The translations under genes were made by a program, and so were the position numbers. 64,000 nucleotides of DNA from Sternotherus odoratus. Lineage: Eukaryota > Chordata > Testudines > Kinosternidae. Of this stretch, positions 33,889-45,528 are shown in pieces. The stretch is from NCBI GenBank assembly GCA_032164245.1, contig JAVMKO010000001.1:291015041-291079040 (forward strand). Reading direction: 5' to 3'. Each line of letters starts with the position of its first letter. The first letter of the stretch is position 1. The notes below the pieces were generated by a model. It was not told the DNA's origin and made no database searches. It saw only the letters and a program-made list of their open reading frames with translations.

Positions 33889-34982
33889 ATGGAATTAGAT
33901 GTTAGGTTTACCAAGAGACTACAAGTTACATTTAAAGTGTCTAGAGATGAGATTATATCTATCATCCCCTGCATCCTTATGGGACTAATTGCACAGCTGT
34001 TTTGTTTTACAGATTTAGCTCTTGCACCATCTCTTTTAACCTGGGACACAGACTGTTCACTTGCAGAATTAACATGGAGACATTTCTCTCTGAACAACTT
34101 TGTCCTCCCAACGAGCTGGTTAAACACAGCCACTTGGTTATAGGGCTGTTCCAATTCTTCCTTCAAGCTATTTCCATTGAACTTTTCCACAGGAAAATCC
34201 ATAGATCCATTTACTTCAGAAAACTTCTGGCTGTTAGGAACCGAAACTTTCCTGATTAAATTACTTTTAACCTTTTTAACTGCAGCAAACTGCCTACACA
34301 TTTTTCCCTCAGGAACAACTTTAGGCAACAATTCACCGGTCACAGAAATTCTGTTTTTACCCCCTTCACCTAGGGCTTGCTCCCAAGGAATACTTTTCTG
34401 AGCAACAACAGACTCTTTCTGGGCTTTAAACCCATTCACGATCATCCTTGGCCCATCAGGCAGATTTTTACAAAATCCCCTTTCAGGCAAACTCACAGAC
34501 TCACTGGACAAGAGGTTAGAGTTATTTTTCTTCCCTTTGCCAGATACTAGTTCAGGAATTGCTTCCTTCTTGGTACAAGTTGTCAATCTGTTGGTAGGTA
34601 ACACAACCAAATCACCTTTCTGCTTTCCTTGTGCCCTGGCTAGGGTATTACTCTGATCAGACAGAGTTGCTACACCCTTTTCCAGCAACACACTAGCAAC
34701 AGGCAAAATACAAGCACCAGAATTGCCTGGTTTCTGGGATTTCGCTAAGACATTAACTAGATTACACCTAGTTATACAGCCTTCCTCCCCAGCAGACACA
34801 AACTGAGGACCATTCCCTTTACTGTTACACTTCTCCACACAGGACACAGGTAAGGCATAGGGACACTTCTCTTCCACTATCCTTGTCCCAACACACAGAC
34901 AACTGCTTGGAGACTGATGTAGCTTCCTCCATAGGCAAGTCAATACCCCTGACAGACAAAGGCACACTCCCAACAGATACAC
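33885..34982 (-). pseudogene. ERV internal 365-codon open frame of unknown function
   Basis: A long minus-strand frame between the gag fragment and the pol/env pieces. It starts at a GTG rather than ATG and stays open upstream to about 35018, so it is probably a continuation of the gag region after a frameshift. The sequence is rich in Lys, Ser, Val and Asn with scattered Cys (SSCLCVGTRIVEEKCP, CVEKCNSKGNG). I see no protease motif and no CCHC zinc knuckle. I believe related sequence recurs in turtle LTR elements, but I cannot name its role. Position supports a gag or gag-pro-linked region. Confidence 0.5.
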
Positions 34983-35028
34983 TGCTGCTTTTTTTCAGGT
35001 TCACTTTTACAAGCTGTACCAGTCAAAA

Positions 35029-35283
35029 CTATTTAATATAGGGGAACTGGTCCCAGTGTTGATCTCTAATTACCATCTTATGAACCCTGGTTGTAAGGGT
35101 GACATTAAAGGACCTGGAATCGGGCCAACTAAGATCAAATGTGGTCCATTTTAACTGACAAAACTTAATTAAATCACTCTTAGTTATCTTAATACCATAA
35201 TCACTTTTAAATTTACCAAAGTTACGTAACATACAACCCAAGGGGATAGTGGAATCTTCCATTCGGGAGCGACCCGGTCCCAT
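35029..35283 (-). pseudogene. ERV gag matrix-like N-terminal fragment
   Basis: An 84-codon frame starting MG, with glycine at position 2 as needed for N-myristoylation, then IPLGCMLRNFGKF, LIKFCQLKWTTFDLSWPD and DQFPYIK. The pattern of C, W, W and PYI is that of gamma-type matrix proteins. It ends in a stop before the rest of gag and lies about 290 bases after the primer-binding site, the normal place for gag. Confidence 0.75.
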
Positions 35284-35573
35284 TGTTATACCAAATGATT
35301 CACAAGGAATCTACAAACAGTGAATTAATACAAAAGTACTAAAATCACCAAACAAATTAACAATGAGAGCAATGGAGATACTTACACTGCATCCGTCTCC
35401 CATGCGCCTCCCAAACTTCAAAAACCTCTGGTCTGCCTGATTTGTAGGGACTCACGCTTTAACGTTCCGGGTATCACCGCAGACCGGGTCGAGAGTTAGG
35501 ACAGGCAGAAAGTGCCTGGTGCGCACTTCCTTCCTCTTGTCTGTCTACGATGATCCCGGAGTCGTCCAAAGGT

Positions 35574-35591
35574 GTCCCATCTGGGTCGCCA
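35574..35591 (-). other. Retroviral primer-binding site
   Basis: On minus, TGGCGACCCAGATGGGAC begins four bases after the 5' LTR and starts with TGG, the complement of a tRNA CCA end. It looks closest to an arginine (CCU-type) tRNA with about two mismatches, but that match is from memory. Confidence 0.7.
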
Positions 35592-35595
35592 GAAT

Positions 35596-36092
35596 TGTTG
35601 CAAAAACTGCTTCGTTCCTTTGGAGGCCTGTCCCAATATACCATCAAAGGACAGGCAAACTCAGTAGGTTTCTGAAATACAAGTTTATTTGCTTAGCAAA
35701 CAGGAGCCAAGGAGTTAAAACTCAAAGCAAATGGCTCAGCTCTATACATGGCTGAGGCCTTTTTTATACCTTAGTGTGAATAAGGGAGGGGGCGTTTCAA
35801 TACACTTAAACAAGTGGAAAAGCTTAATGGCGATCACACCCATTGTCCGGTATTAATCGATTCCATTTACCTGTCTGTTCCTTTCAAGACAGGAGATACA
35901 GGATATTCAGACACTGTGGCTCCTGCCTTGTGAAAAACACATTTGGGGCAGGGTGAGAATGAGTTTAAGATGCATGCAGGGCAGGGGTCAAGAGTGCATA
36001 TGCAAGGAGTGAGAATATAGTTTAAGACTGTTTTAAAACCATACTACACAACATTCATAATACAGTTACTTCTAAACTACATTATTCTAACA
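35596..36092 (-). repeat. ERV 5' LTR
   Basis: Begins TGTTGC and ends CTAACA on the plus strand, so TG...CA is intact. Same TATA (complement of 35760-35768) and AATAAA (complement of 35684-35689) as the other LTR. Confidence 0.93.
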
Positions 36093-36096
36093 CATG

Positions 36097-36935
36097 GTCA
36101 TGTCTGGCCTTCCGCTGCAAAACCGTCTGACATGAATGGCACTGAAACAGGATGGAAAGACAGAGTGGCATACATCTGCTGGTAGTTGAAGGCCACCTCA
36201 TAGATTATGGTTATGGAGAAAGCCGTAAAAGCTAACAGGGAATTAAGTGACTTTATTTCAATGGAGATCCAAGATATGCAGGAAAAACAGAGTTGATCCA
36301 CAGAGAGGGGGAGCTGGAAGCACGGTTGACCTAGGCAGATTGATATGTCAGCGCTGTGTGGAGTGTTCCATACTAAGAATACCACCAGCACAGGTGCTGT
36401 ATCTATCGGCAATGACAGCAGCTTCATGACCCGGGGTGAGCGTCGGCGTGGTATTACCACCTTGCTGCAAACCTAGTAGATGATGATGGTCAGTCCCTGG
36501 ACACACAGGTCATCTCTTGATTAAATTATGGGCAAGATGGAAAAACACTTATTGGGCTAAAAACACAGAGGGCCCCTATTGGATTGGAGAACAGTTCTAG
36601 ATAATGCCCTTTATCTCTCTCTCGCTCTCTCAATATACACACCCACCCACCGGGTCTTGAGTTTCCCATGCAATTTCTTGCTGATAGCAGCTGGGACTTT
36701 AAGACAAACGCCACGTTTATAGAAGGAGCCCAGAAAGCTTACGGATAAGTCAATACATATTGACTTCACTGGGAGCAGAATTAGGCCAACACTGAGAGCT
36801 TCTGCCTAAAGTCCCACAAGAAAAGCACATTTTCCTGCAACCCACCCAGTCTTCCCCTTCATTGGAAGACTGCATTGAGAAGTGATGGAAAATGCTTTGC
36901 AGTTATGTAGGTTCAAAGAGTTGTTATGAATGGGT
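36097..36935. other. Intergenic, nothing recognised
   Basis: No gene or named repeat. Confidence 0.4.
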
Positions 36936-36943
36936 GTAACCGG

Positions 36944-37250
36944 CATAGGCACCGACTTCCTCAGTTCCTGGAAGGGGGAGGGGTACTTGACACCCCCCCC
37001 CCCGCCCGAGCTCTTCCGCCGAGTCCCCAGCCATGCCCTACCTCTTCCTGCCCCCGCTTCTCCCCAGTGCCTCCTGCATGCCGCTGAACAGCTGATCATG
37101 GTGGGCGGGAGGTGCCGGGAGGGAGGAGAAGGAGCTGAGCGGCAGGCACGGGAGGCGCTGATCCGTGGGACCACCAGTGGGTGCTGAGCACCCACTATTT
37201 TTTTGTTATGGGTGCTCTAGCCCTGGAGAACCCACAGAATCAGTCTTGTG
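36944..37250. mobile_element. Non-autonomous hAT-like element, 307 bp
   Basis: Perfect 8-bp TSD GTAACCGG at 36936-36943 and 37251-37258. The left end is CATAGGCACCGAC; the right end is eroded. Internal gggtgctgagcacccacta and ccctggagaacccac link it to the element at 14101. Confidence 0.88.
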
Positions 37251-37258
37251 GTAACCGG

Positions 37259-37967
37259 TACTGATGGAAGGATACTCCCCTTAACCTGCCTTTCACTCAA
37301 TCTCGCAGGGCATTTCAGCCTCACCTGCAAAGCTCCAGACACTCACTCTCCTTGACATAACAACATGGTGCTTTTTGCTGGGGCTTTTGCTACAAAAGGG
37401 TCCCCTAACGTGCACTTCTCTCTTCACAGGTTCATTTCAGTTGCTATTGTTTGCCATTGCGCCATTGCTTAGCCAGCGCTGCATTACCTGTGAGCGCCAT
37501 CTAGTGGCCAAAGAAGCCATCTCGACAGGCCATATCACTGCCAACAATAGACACAGAGAGGGGGTGAAGGTACCTCCCTTCAGCAAACAGATCCAGAATG
37601 TGAAGTGGCCTTTGATTTTGGGCACCCCAGAGACATGATGGGCCTGATTTTCCAAGAAGCTGCAGCTGCCATTGATTTCAAATGGAGTGGGCGGTGCTCA
37701 GGACTTCCGGATGTATTTCAAAATTTGGAATATCCAGAATAAATGGGCACTTTTTGAGCTTGTGCTCAATAACTCAGGGCTCCTGAAGTACTGAAAGCAT
37801 GGCCAACCCCAAGCGTTCATAAATCATGGATCGAGCCCCCTTACCCGCTGTTGATTGCCACGACTTGCAGGTGCAAAAATGCAGACTTGTTATTTACCAG
37901 GCTGCACGTGGCAATAGATTATATGGTAAGAGATGCAAGGAGAGTATGGATCACGACGCGAACTGCA

Positions 37968-37968
<1 letters not shown>
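37259..37968. other. Intergenic; short palindromic repeat
   Basis: 37637-37735 (gggcctgattttccaagaag, attgatttcaaatgg, tgctcaggacttccgg) resembles a short amniote inverted repeat also seen near 55710. No gene. Confidence 0.4.

Positions 37969-38008
<40 letters not shown>
37969..38008. repeat. (AC)n microsatellite, 20 units
   Basis: A perfect 40-bp AC run. Confidence 0.95.
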
Positions 38009-38011
<3 letters not shown>

Positions 38012-38581
38012 AAATTAATCAATTTAAAGTTTTATTGGGGATAATTACAAGGGGTAAGGGAGCAGTGTTTTAATTAACTAATAGACTTAATGAAACTTAA
38101 AACACACAAATGACTAAAATACCTACTAACAATATTTATAAACAAAGATACAGCATTTAGTAATAATTGATACTTACAAATACAAACCAACGCATAACGA
38201 CCAGCAAAGGTAGAAGTTCTGTTTGAAACACGCGAGCCGAGAGATTTCGAGGGGGTACAGGACAGGATACACAGGATTTGTTTTCTTTTTCCTCTCACTG
38301 CCTACCTATTGCAGGGCAGGCCAATAAGTACCAACTATGACATCACAGTCGTGTCATGTGGGAGGGAGGCGAAAAAGTTGTTTGTGCCCGTTTCTGATTG
38401 GCACGAGTAATGTTTATACCAAGTAAGGGAAGCAGGTGCCTAAAAGTCTGGTTTCGCCTTAAGGTGAGAGTCTTGCACATTCTTTCAGAATGTGCGCGAA
38501 ACTGAATGACACAGGGAGAGGCCAGGGCAAAACTGGCAAGGACAAGTTTTTTTAGGATGCAGACAGTAATTGATCTTAACA
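38009..38581 (-). mobile_element. Possible solo LTR
   Basis: On minus it starts tgttaagatcaattac (right end 38581), has a TATA-like ggtataaac near 38411 and AATAAA (complement of 38031-38036) close to its left end. The left end abuts the AC repeat and no TSD is visible. Weak case. Confidence 0.3.
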
Positions 38582-40220
38582 CCCGCTTCCCCCAACGATC
38601 ATGATATTGGCTTATGAATGAGATTTAAAATAATGATGGGGTCTTTATTTGCCTTCTGCCTTTTGAACCTTTATAATTCACAATGGCCAGTTTTCTCTGC
38701 ACCCACAAGGGCTAAAAACTTCCTTTAGAAAAAAAAGGAGGTGAGATTCTTATCACAGGACCCCAGGACCTGGGACTTTAAGAAAAAAAACACCAACTAT
38801 CACAAGACTCGTGATACAACTGTGAAAGTTGGTAACACTGCATTGATATCACTCAAGATGCACCAGGAGAACTGTGAGAAACGTGACAATTTCGATCGTT
38901 GCTTGTGAATCAACCCAGAAGATTTTGCAGCCCCTGGAGTTTCATGTTCTTGTTCAAAAACATAATACTGGCCTCAAGCTGCAATTTCGGCCTCTGGATC
39001 TCAAGGTCCCTAAAGTTCATAGAAATGTATCAAAAACCATCACAGCTAGATCAGGAGCTGAACTTCCTGGTGGTTCTGAGTAGGGGAATTGAGAGTCTTG
39101 GTACAAGCACATCCATTCCTGAAACAAGGGGGAATTGTGCATGTGTTTTAGGGATCATGTCATGTAGTTTCCTTGACATCTAATTGTCGGTCTGTCCTCA
39201 CTTATGATGCTAAATAGCCCAAAATGTACAAGCCCTTCTGCACAGAAAATTCAATTTGTCGTCTGCTGCCTCTCAGACATTCTCTTCCTCTCTGGTCCCA
39301 GAACGTGGCTCTTTAAGTTCACCTCTGCAGCGCCCTCATTACAGCCTTGGTGACCTGTTGCTATGTACACACATCAGCTTGAAATGTGTTATTTCAACTC
39401 GCTGATGCTACTGGCTGAGCCGTTTCCATGGCAAGCAACAGTTTAATGTTATTCGAGGGCTTTGCTTCCTGACATTGCAGGGGGATTTCAAAAAAGCATT
39501 CTAGAAAAACAAAATCAGAAGAGTGAATGAAAATCTGAAAGCGTGACGCTATCACCACAGTCAGGAAGGGTTCACTCTGAAGATGTAGGTCCTATCTTAC
39601 CTGTCTGAACTCCATACCATCCTATCTGAGTGCCTGAAGTGTATATTGTTGTCAGCTATCACATGTGCGCTCTCTGCATATGCTGTCCCAGCCCTGCGCA
39701 GATAGTTGGTTCAGCAAACCTAGTACTACCCAGAAAGAATGACCACTGGCACAGTTCAGTGACAAAGGGTCAGGTTCATTGCCCTCAAGATACAGTCCCA
39801 GCACCCTGGCTCCATGGTTACAGGTATGCTAACACAAGTTTAGTGTGGCAAGGACTCAGCTCAGGCAGCAGCGAGACTTTCTGCTGCCCCTGTGGCTGGA
39901 CAAAATGTTTGGCAAGATACCCCCATGTTTATAGACTGAGACAAACAACATACGTGTTTCGGGACATCTGCTTACCACCACCCTTTGTATTATGTTCCAG
40001 GTGTCTGAGGGAAAACATCCTCATATCTGGTCTTAGCTCAGGATGTCCCTGGAGTGTGTTCTCTCTCATACCCAGTATCTGTTGCTTCGTAGGAGTACCT
40101 GTCTTTGCAACACTTTTGCCAAGGTCACATATTGGACAGTGAACTTGTATTAAAGTAGATTTTTATATGGCCTAACTTTCCTTTATAGCCTCTGGCTCAG
40201 GCCCAGTGCTCCAGGCTCGC
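38582..40220. other. Intergenic; long accidental frame, no gene supported
   Basis: A frame of 170 codons at 39630-40142 has no recognisable domain and a composition like noncoding DNA. Nothing else is recognised. Confidence 0.4.
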
Positions 40221-40385
40221 GCTCTCATGTATTCTCACAGCACCCCTGTGAGGTAAGGTAGTGTTGTTAGCCCATGTAGAGAACTAAGGCACAGAGTGAC
40301 TAATGACTTGTTCTAAGGGCTCAGAAGTAGTCTCTGGTAGAGCAAGGTATTGAACATGGGTCTCCAGAGTCTGAAAATGGGATCA
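40221..40385 (-). mobile_element. MIR-type SINE, antisense
   Basis: cacccctgtgaggtaagg, aactaaggcacagagtgact and gtattgaacatgggtctcca match the inverted MIR order. Confidence 0.7.
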
Positions 40386-41640
40386 TGCAGGTGTAATCCT
40401 GTGCATAATTAGGAGAGGTCTCTTTAAGGGAACTGTTGGAGGGAAGTTTTGACAGTCTGTATCCCTATTCTCACCCTTTCTACAAAACTATAATGGATTT
40501 TGTACAAAGTATGCCTGATCAGGTATCATATGAAAACTCATAATTTGCTGATCATTAGTGTCCTGTTAAAATATGCGTGGCAACATTTATGTAAAGTTAT
40601 AAGATTTTACTGTATAACATACTGAGACACATTCCAAATTTAGAAAAGTGGCCACAAACGAGTTCCTTGAAGACAAAAGGCAAACTGATGCCTCAGCCAG
40701 ATGTCAGCAAAATCAAATGGACCATCACCAGGTCAAGTGGCCATTCTTTGACAGAAAAAGGTTATGAGCGAGAAACATACACCTGAGCAAAGAAGCAGCT
40801 GGAAGTTCCAGTCTCTCCAGACTTTGTCTCCTGAACCCCAGAGGCTCCAAATCATTTCTCCCTTCATCTTGACTCGTGGCATCAACCATGCCTGAAGGAC
40901 AGGGAAATTAACACTGAACCGGGAGAAGAGATCCTGGCTGAAAGGATTCCAGCCAGTAAGACTGATAGAGCACATGGTGAGAGAAACTTTTGCTTTGAAT
41001 TTATTTGTTAAATTAGGTATTAGATGCATTTTACCTTTTATTTACTTGTAACCAATTCTGATTTTTATGCCTCATTACTTATCATTGAAAATATATTTTC
41101 CTGCAGTTAATAAACTTGTTTTATCTAAACCAGTGTGTGTTTAGACTGAAGTGTTTGAGGAACTCCCTTTGAAATAACAAGGTTTGTGCATATCATTTTC
41201 TATTAATGAAATGCATTTTATATCGGCTTGTGCTGTCCAGTAGGGTACCAGGCAGTACAAGATGCATATTTCTGGGAAAAGTCTGGGATGGGAGTCTGCT
41301 AGTGTTTCTCTGCTGTGTAATTCAGGAGTGGCTTGCAGGTATAGCTAGGAGTGATTTACATGTTGGAGGCTGGGTGTGAGCAGACTGGGAGTAGTTGCTA
41401 TCACAGCAAAGCCATGTAAGAGACACCCCAGGTTGGTGAATTGGGGGAACACAGCTGGCCATCAGTGCAGATTGTACCCTGGGGAATGACACAGTGGGGT
41501 AGGAATGAGCTGTGTCTTGGTCACTGCTGCTAGGCAGATGCACAACTAGCACTCCACACTCATAAGTTTCTAGAACTGGAGGGGGGGGGGTAGTTTTGGA
41601 TATGCTCCATAGGTTCCCTGTTGCTGGACTCAGCTGCCCT
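40386..41640 (+). mobile_element. Possible LTR-type repeat, unassigned
   Basis: gcattttaccttttatttac, gcagttaataaacttgtttt (AATAAA at about 41108) and taaaccagtgtgtgtttaga look like a repeat family I have seen in reptile DNA. Its ends are not determined. Confidence 0.35.
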
Positions 41641-43040
41641 GACTACTTGCCCTGTGTGGATCTGTTTTGCAAAAGGCCACAAGCCCTGTGTGGACTGGGA
41701 GAAGCTGAGCCTTAGGAGCAGAAAACAGGCTGTTTTCCCTAATCAAAGCATTTTGTAGCAGGTTAGTGATATTGTTAACTCTCCAACAGGGAAGCTCTGG
41801 CAGGGTTAATTATCGAAAGGGAAAGTGGAATATTTTAATTTCATAATTGGAATGTTGTCTGATTTTAGCCAAAGTGTGTTACATTGTCTCAACCAGCAAG
41901 ATCCGTCAATTCTTCTCTTCTTTAAAACCTGGCGATGGGGAAAGACTCGTTTATATTTTGCTGTTCTCAGTTTTGTATTTTGTCTTGTGACATTTTTAAA
42001 AAATCTATGTACTTAGCAGAGTGGTTGGTTACTTAGTTAGCTGAGTAGCTAATCAAGTGAGTGCAGTAGAGGAGGGGGGAAGAGTCTGTGCAGATTCCAA
42101 TTACAGATCTCTATGAGCAAGTGAACGGGAGAGATTGCCGCAGTGCTTTGGACACAGTAGACTGATGAGTATCTGATCACCATAATCTAACTTATAAAAT
42201 AATCACGTTATGCTGTAAAAATTAAAGTTATTAGTTATGATGATGTTTCTTCTTTATAAGATTAGATAATGTTGGTACTTAAGAATTAAGTTCGGACCTT
42301 TTGTTCTTTTTTGGACTGGAGTGTGGGGAGGTTGATGCTGTACAATCCTTGCTGAAAATCCTCAGTGACTGAATTCTGGGTCTCCATGTGCTATTCTGTT
42401 GGGAGTTGGCTTTTTAGGCACTACTAGGCAAAGAGCAGTGAAGTAAACTCTACCCCACCCCAAGGTTACACAGGCAGAACTGCTCCCGTGTACCTTTAGG
42501 ACCAGTAAATGGTGGGCTTGAGCTGACACCTACTGGTAACAAGACGTACTGCATGAAAGTTCCTCCAGCCTTCTTCTGGGAGCACTAGCTCACTGTACAA
42601 CTTTCCTCTTATTTAATAAAACCAAATTATTGCCAACCAAAAAAGTCAGCATAGACTTGACATCTCAGAAACCACACCCCAAGAGGGCTGTGCTTTCATA
42701 TGTAGTGTATGTCCTGTTTGGGAATTCCAAGCTGTTTAAGATGTTTGGGTAAAAGCACCTATAAGCCCCAGTCACAGACCACAACCCCATTGTGCTAGGA
42801 GCTGTACAAACAGGACAAAGAGAGTCCCTGCCTCAAAAAGCTTTAAATCTAACGAAATTAAACTTACTAATAGCATGTTAGGGGGGAAAAAAGACATTAT
42901 ATGAAAGTGTTTTTAGAGAAAGATTTTATGAACCCGGTAATCCCTGCTCCAGAGAGCTGCATAACATTCCCTGTAGCACTAAACCATCGGTATTAAATGA
43001 AAATATCAGTTGAGATTTTACATTCCCAGAAGCCATGAAA
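41641..43040. other. Intergenic; small MIR-like tail fragment
   Basis: 42765-42850 (ccattgtgctaggagctgta, agtccctgcctcaaaaagct) is the antisense tail repeat also seen at 29408. No gene. Confidence 0.4.
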
Positions 43041-43048
43041 TTCAAATA

Positions 43049-43591
43049 CAGGAAAAGCTTTGTTATCCAGCATGTTGGGGAAATGAGAGGTGCCGGTTAG
43101 TCAAAAATTCCAGTCAACTAAACGTTATACTTACCAATGGAGGGAGGGAGTTTGGGTGTGGGAGGGGGCTCAGGGTTAGGGGTTGCAGTGTGGCAGGAGT
43201 TTGGGGGTGTCAGATCTGGGCGGAGCTCACCTTAGGCAGCTCCCCACAACCGGCAACCTGTGCCTGGTGCTCCTAAGAGGCAGTTCAGCCAGGAGACTCT
43301 GCGAGCTGCCTCCACCCACAGGCATCGCCTCCGCAGCTCCCATTGGTCATGGTTCCTGGCCAATGGAAGCTGCAGAGCCAGCACTCGTGGTGGGTGAGGA
43401 GCAGCGCATGGAGCCCCCGTGGCCTTTCCTAGACCTAGGAACACCAGGGATATGTTGCCGCTTCCGGGGAGCCACAGAGAGTCAGGTCGGGAGCCTGGCA
43501 GCCCTACTCAAGATATATATTGGGAGATATCAGAAATGCCAGCTTCTAGACTTTCTGGTTGGTAAAGTGCCAGATCACACCGCTTTTGCTG
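43049..43591. mobile_element. Tigger/pogo-like MITE, 543 bp
   Basis: Left CAGGAAAAGCTTTGTTATCC and the right terminus ending GCTTTTGCTG are imperfect inverted repeats (complement CAGCAAAAGCGGTGTGATCT). TA flanks both ends (43047-43048, 43592-43593). No transposase; the GC-rich core was probably acquired. Confidence 0.8.
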
Positions 43592-43823
43592 TATATGGTT
43601 CCCAGATTGCCGAGTGGCCCTCCACAGCACAGATGAATCACAACACAGCACTCTCACGCACATGCCTATATTTTGTATTCCTACGTCCATGCAGTGTTGA
43701 ATTTAATTCTGCAGCCTGTCCAGTCTCACATGCTACGCAGGAGTGGGATGGGTCAGCACTTCAAGGGCAGACCAAAGTGCTTTGGGAAGTAGTGGGTGTA
43801 ATTCAGCAGGTGACACGGTACAT

Positions 43824-44510
43824 CAGGGGTGGGCAAACGTTTTGGCCCGAGGGCCAGATCTGGGTATGGAAATTATAGGTGGGCCATGAATTCTCACGAA
43901 ATTGGGGGCTGGAGTGCGGGACGGGTGACAGCTCTGGGGTGGGCCCAAAAATGAGGAGTTCAGGGGGCTCTGGGCTGGAGCAGGAGGTTGAGGTACAGGG
44001 TCAAGGGTGTGAGGGATTTGGCTGGGGGTGCAGGAGGGTGCTCCAGGCTGGGACCAAGGGGTTCAGAGAGCAGGAAGGGGATCAGGGCTGGGGCAGGGGG
44101 TTGGGGCACGGGAAGAGGGTCAGAAGTGCAGGCTCCAGCCGGTGATTACCTCAAGCAACTCCTGAAAGCAGCGGCATGTCCCCCCTCCAGCTCCCCTACC
44201 CCAGTGGATAGCTAGGTGGCTCTGTGTGCTGCCCCATCCACAGGCACCACCCCTGCAGCTCCCATTGGCCACAGTTCCAGGCCAATGGGAGCTGAAGGGG
44301 TGGCATTTGGGATAGGGGCAGCATGCAAAGTCCCCTGGCTATCCCTACACAGAGGAGACAGAGGTGGGACATGCAGCTGCTTCTGCTAGCCACGCAGAGC
44401 CACCGAATGTGCAGAGCGGGGCAAGCCCCCAACCCTGCTCCCTGGCTGGAGCAGGGCAAGCCCCATATCCCACTCCCCGGCAGGAGCTCAAGGGCCAGAT
44501 TAGAATGTCT
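43824..44510. mobile_element. hAT-like element, left end only
   Basis: The left terminus CAGGGGTGGGCAAACG continues gttttggcccgagggccag, as in the hAT at 21127. The interior is G-rich with gctccca-type motifs. No matching right terminus is seen; the end near 44510 is an estimate. Confidence 0.6.
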
Positions 44511-44859
44511 GAAGGGGAAACGTGGATGCTGATACAAGCCTTTGTGGGGTGGATTTCACTCACACTGCTGCGCTGGTCCTGGGCTGTGGGGGCAGGGTGA
44601 TAGCCTATTTTACCTCACATATAAAAATATTTTCAGCATGGGATCTGACTGGCTGTATCTCACTGCACCCTGAATGGGCCCACCTTACCTGTTCACAGTC
44701 AGGTGTGGCCGCTGCCTCGTCTCCCCTTGCTGGCCCACGGTCCCCTTCTGCTTGTAGGGAGGTTTACTCCTCATTTTCCTCTCTGGATGGTTTGGGTCAC
44801 TGGGTCATCTGGCCAGCTCACCAGTTCACACCACCCCCCTGCCGGTCACGGAGGTCCAC

Positions 44860-45190
44860 AGTTTGGGTGTGATGTTCAATCTGGGCATCTCTCTAGATCT
44901 TGCCAACTCTTTTGGCCTAACCTCTCTATGGTCCGGCCTTTCCTGTCCATCCATGCAGTGACAGCGCTTGCCCAGGCCGTCGCCATCTCGTGCCTTATCC
45001 TCCTCTCTGGCCTTGATGAAGGTGATCATGCCCAACAAAGCTCCTGACAGAATCCCACTGTGGAGCTCATTCACCTGTCGCTTTGACCATGTCTCCCCTC
45101 TCTTGCTTCCTCCACTGGCTTCCCCGTCTCTAGTTTAGCAAACATAAGCTACTTGTCTTCACTTACAAGGCCCATTCACTATTGAAAGAG
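44860..45190 (+). mobile_element. L2-like LINE fragment, degenerate
   Basis: The plus strand shows broken pieces of a LINE reverse-transcriptase C-terminus: SLGVMFNLGISLDLANSF, SMVRPFLSIHAVTALAQA, and CRFDHVSPLLLPPLASPS in three frames. It may continue up to the Tigger at 45529. Confidence 0.6.
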
Positions 45191-45528
45191 ACTGACTCCC
45201 TCCTCCCATCGGCCCATGATGTCACCCTCCTGCCCCCTCTGGGAACCCCAACCTTCAAATAAGACCAGGGGACACGCACTAGATCTCCAGCTCACCCCCT
45301 GCTCCTCTGGTCCCAGCACAAACTATCCTAATCCTGTCTAAATGCAGGACGAAATCCTCCTCCCTCAGTGCAGAGCTTACCTGACTCCAAAGAACAAGTA
45401 CCTCTCCCTGACCCCATGCCTGGAGTCCATAGCTCCTTCCCTGTTCCTTGTGCAAAGAGCCTTGCCCACAGGTCTCCTCTTATCCCCAGTCTCTGTCTCT
45501 CTCTCTTTATTGATGGACTTTTAGCCTA
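45191..45528. other. Intergenic, possibly LINE-derived
   Basis: May be the 3' part of the L2-like LINE. No separate feature recognised. Confidence 0.35.

Larger units (their letters stand above)
31258..36092 (-). mobile_element. Endogenous retrovirus (class I/gamma-like), minus strand, full LTR pair
   Basis: Two 497-bp direct repeats (31258-31754 and 35596-36092) enclose 3.8 kb. CATG at 31254-31257 and 36093-36096 is a 4-bp TSD. I count 7 differences between the LTRs (about 1.4%), so the insertion is not very old. A primer-binding-type sequence follows the right (5') LTR. The interior has a gag N-terminal fragment, a long unassigned frame, and short integrase-like, envelope-like and reverse-transcriptase-like fragments in an unusual order. 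Nothing in it is an intact viral gene. Confidence 0.93.

Noticed and set aside
31258..36092. CRISPR-like or segmental duplication reading of the 497-bp direct repeats
   Set aside because: TATA and AATAAA signals, primer-binding site and 4-bp flanking duplication identify LTRs.
39630..40142. 170-codon frame as a gene
   Set aside because: No domain, no start context or signal, Cys/Ser/Pro bias like noncoding sequence.
43183..43878. 231-codon frame as a gene
   Set aside because: Mostly lies inside the Tigger-like MITE and runs on into the start of the next hAT.
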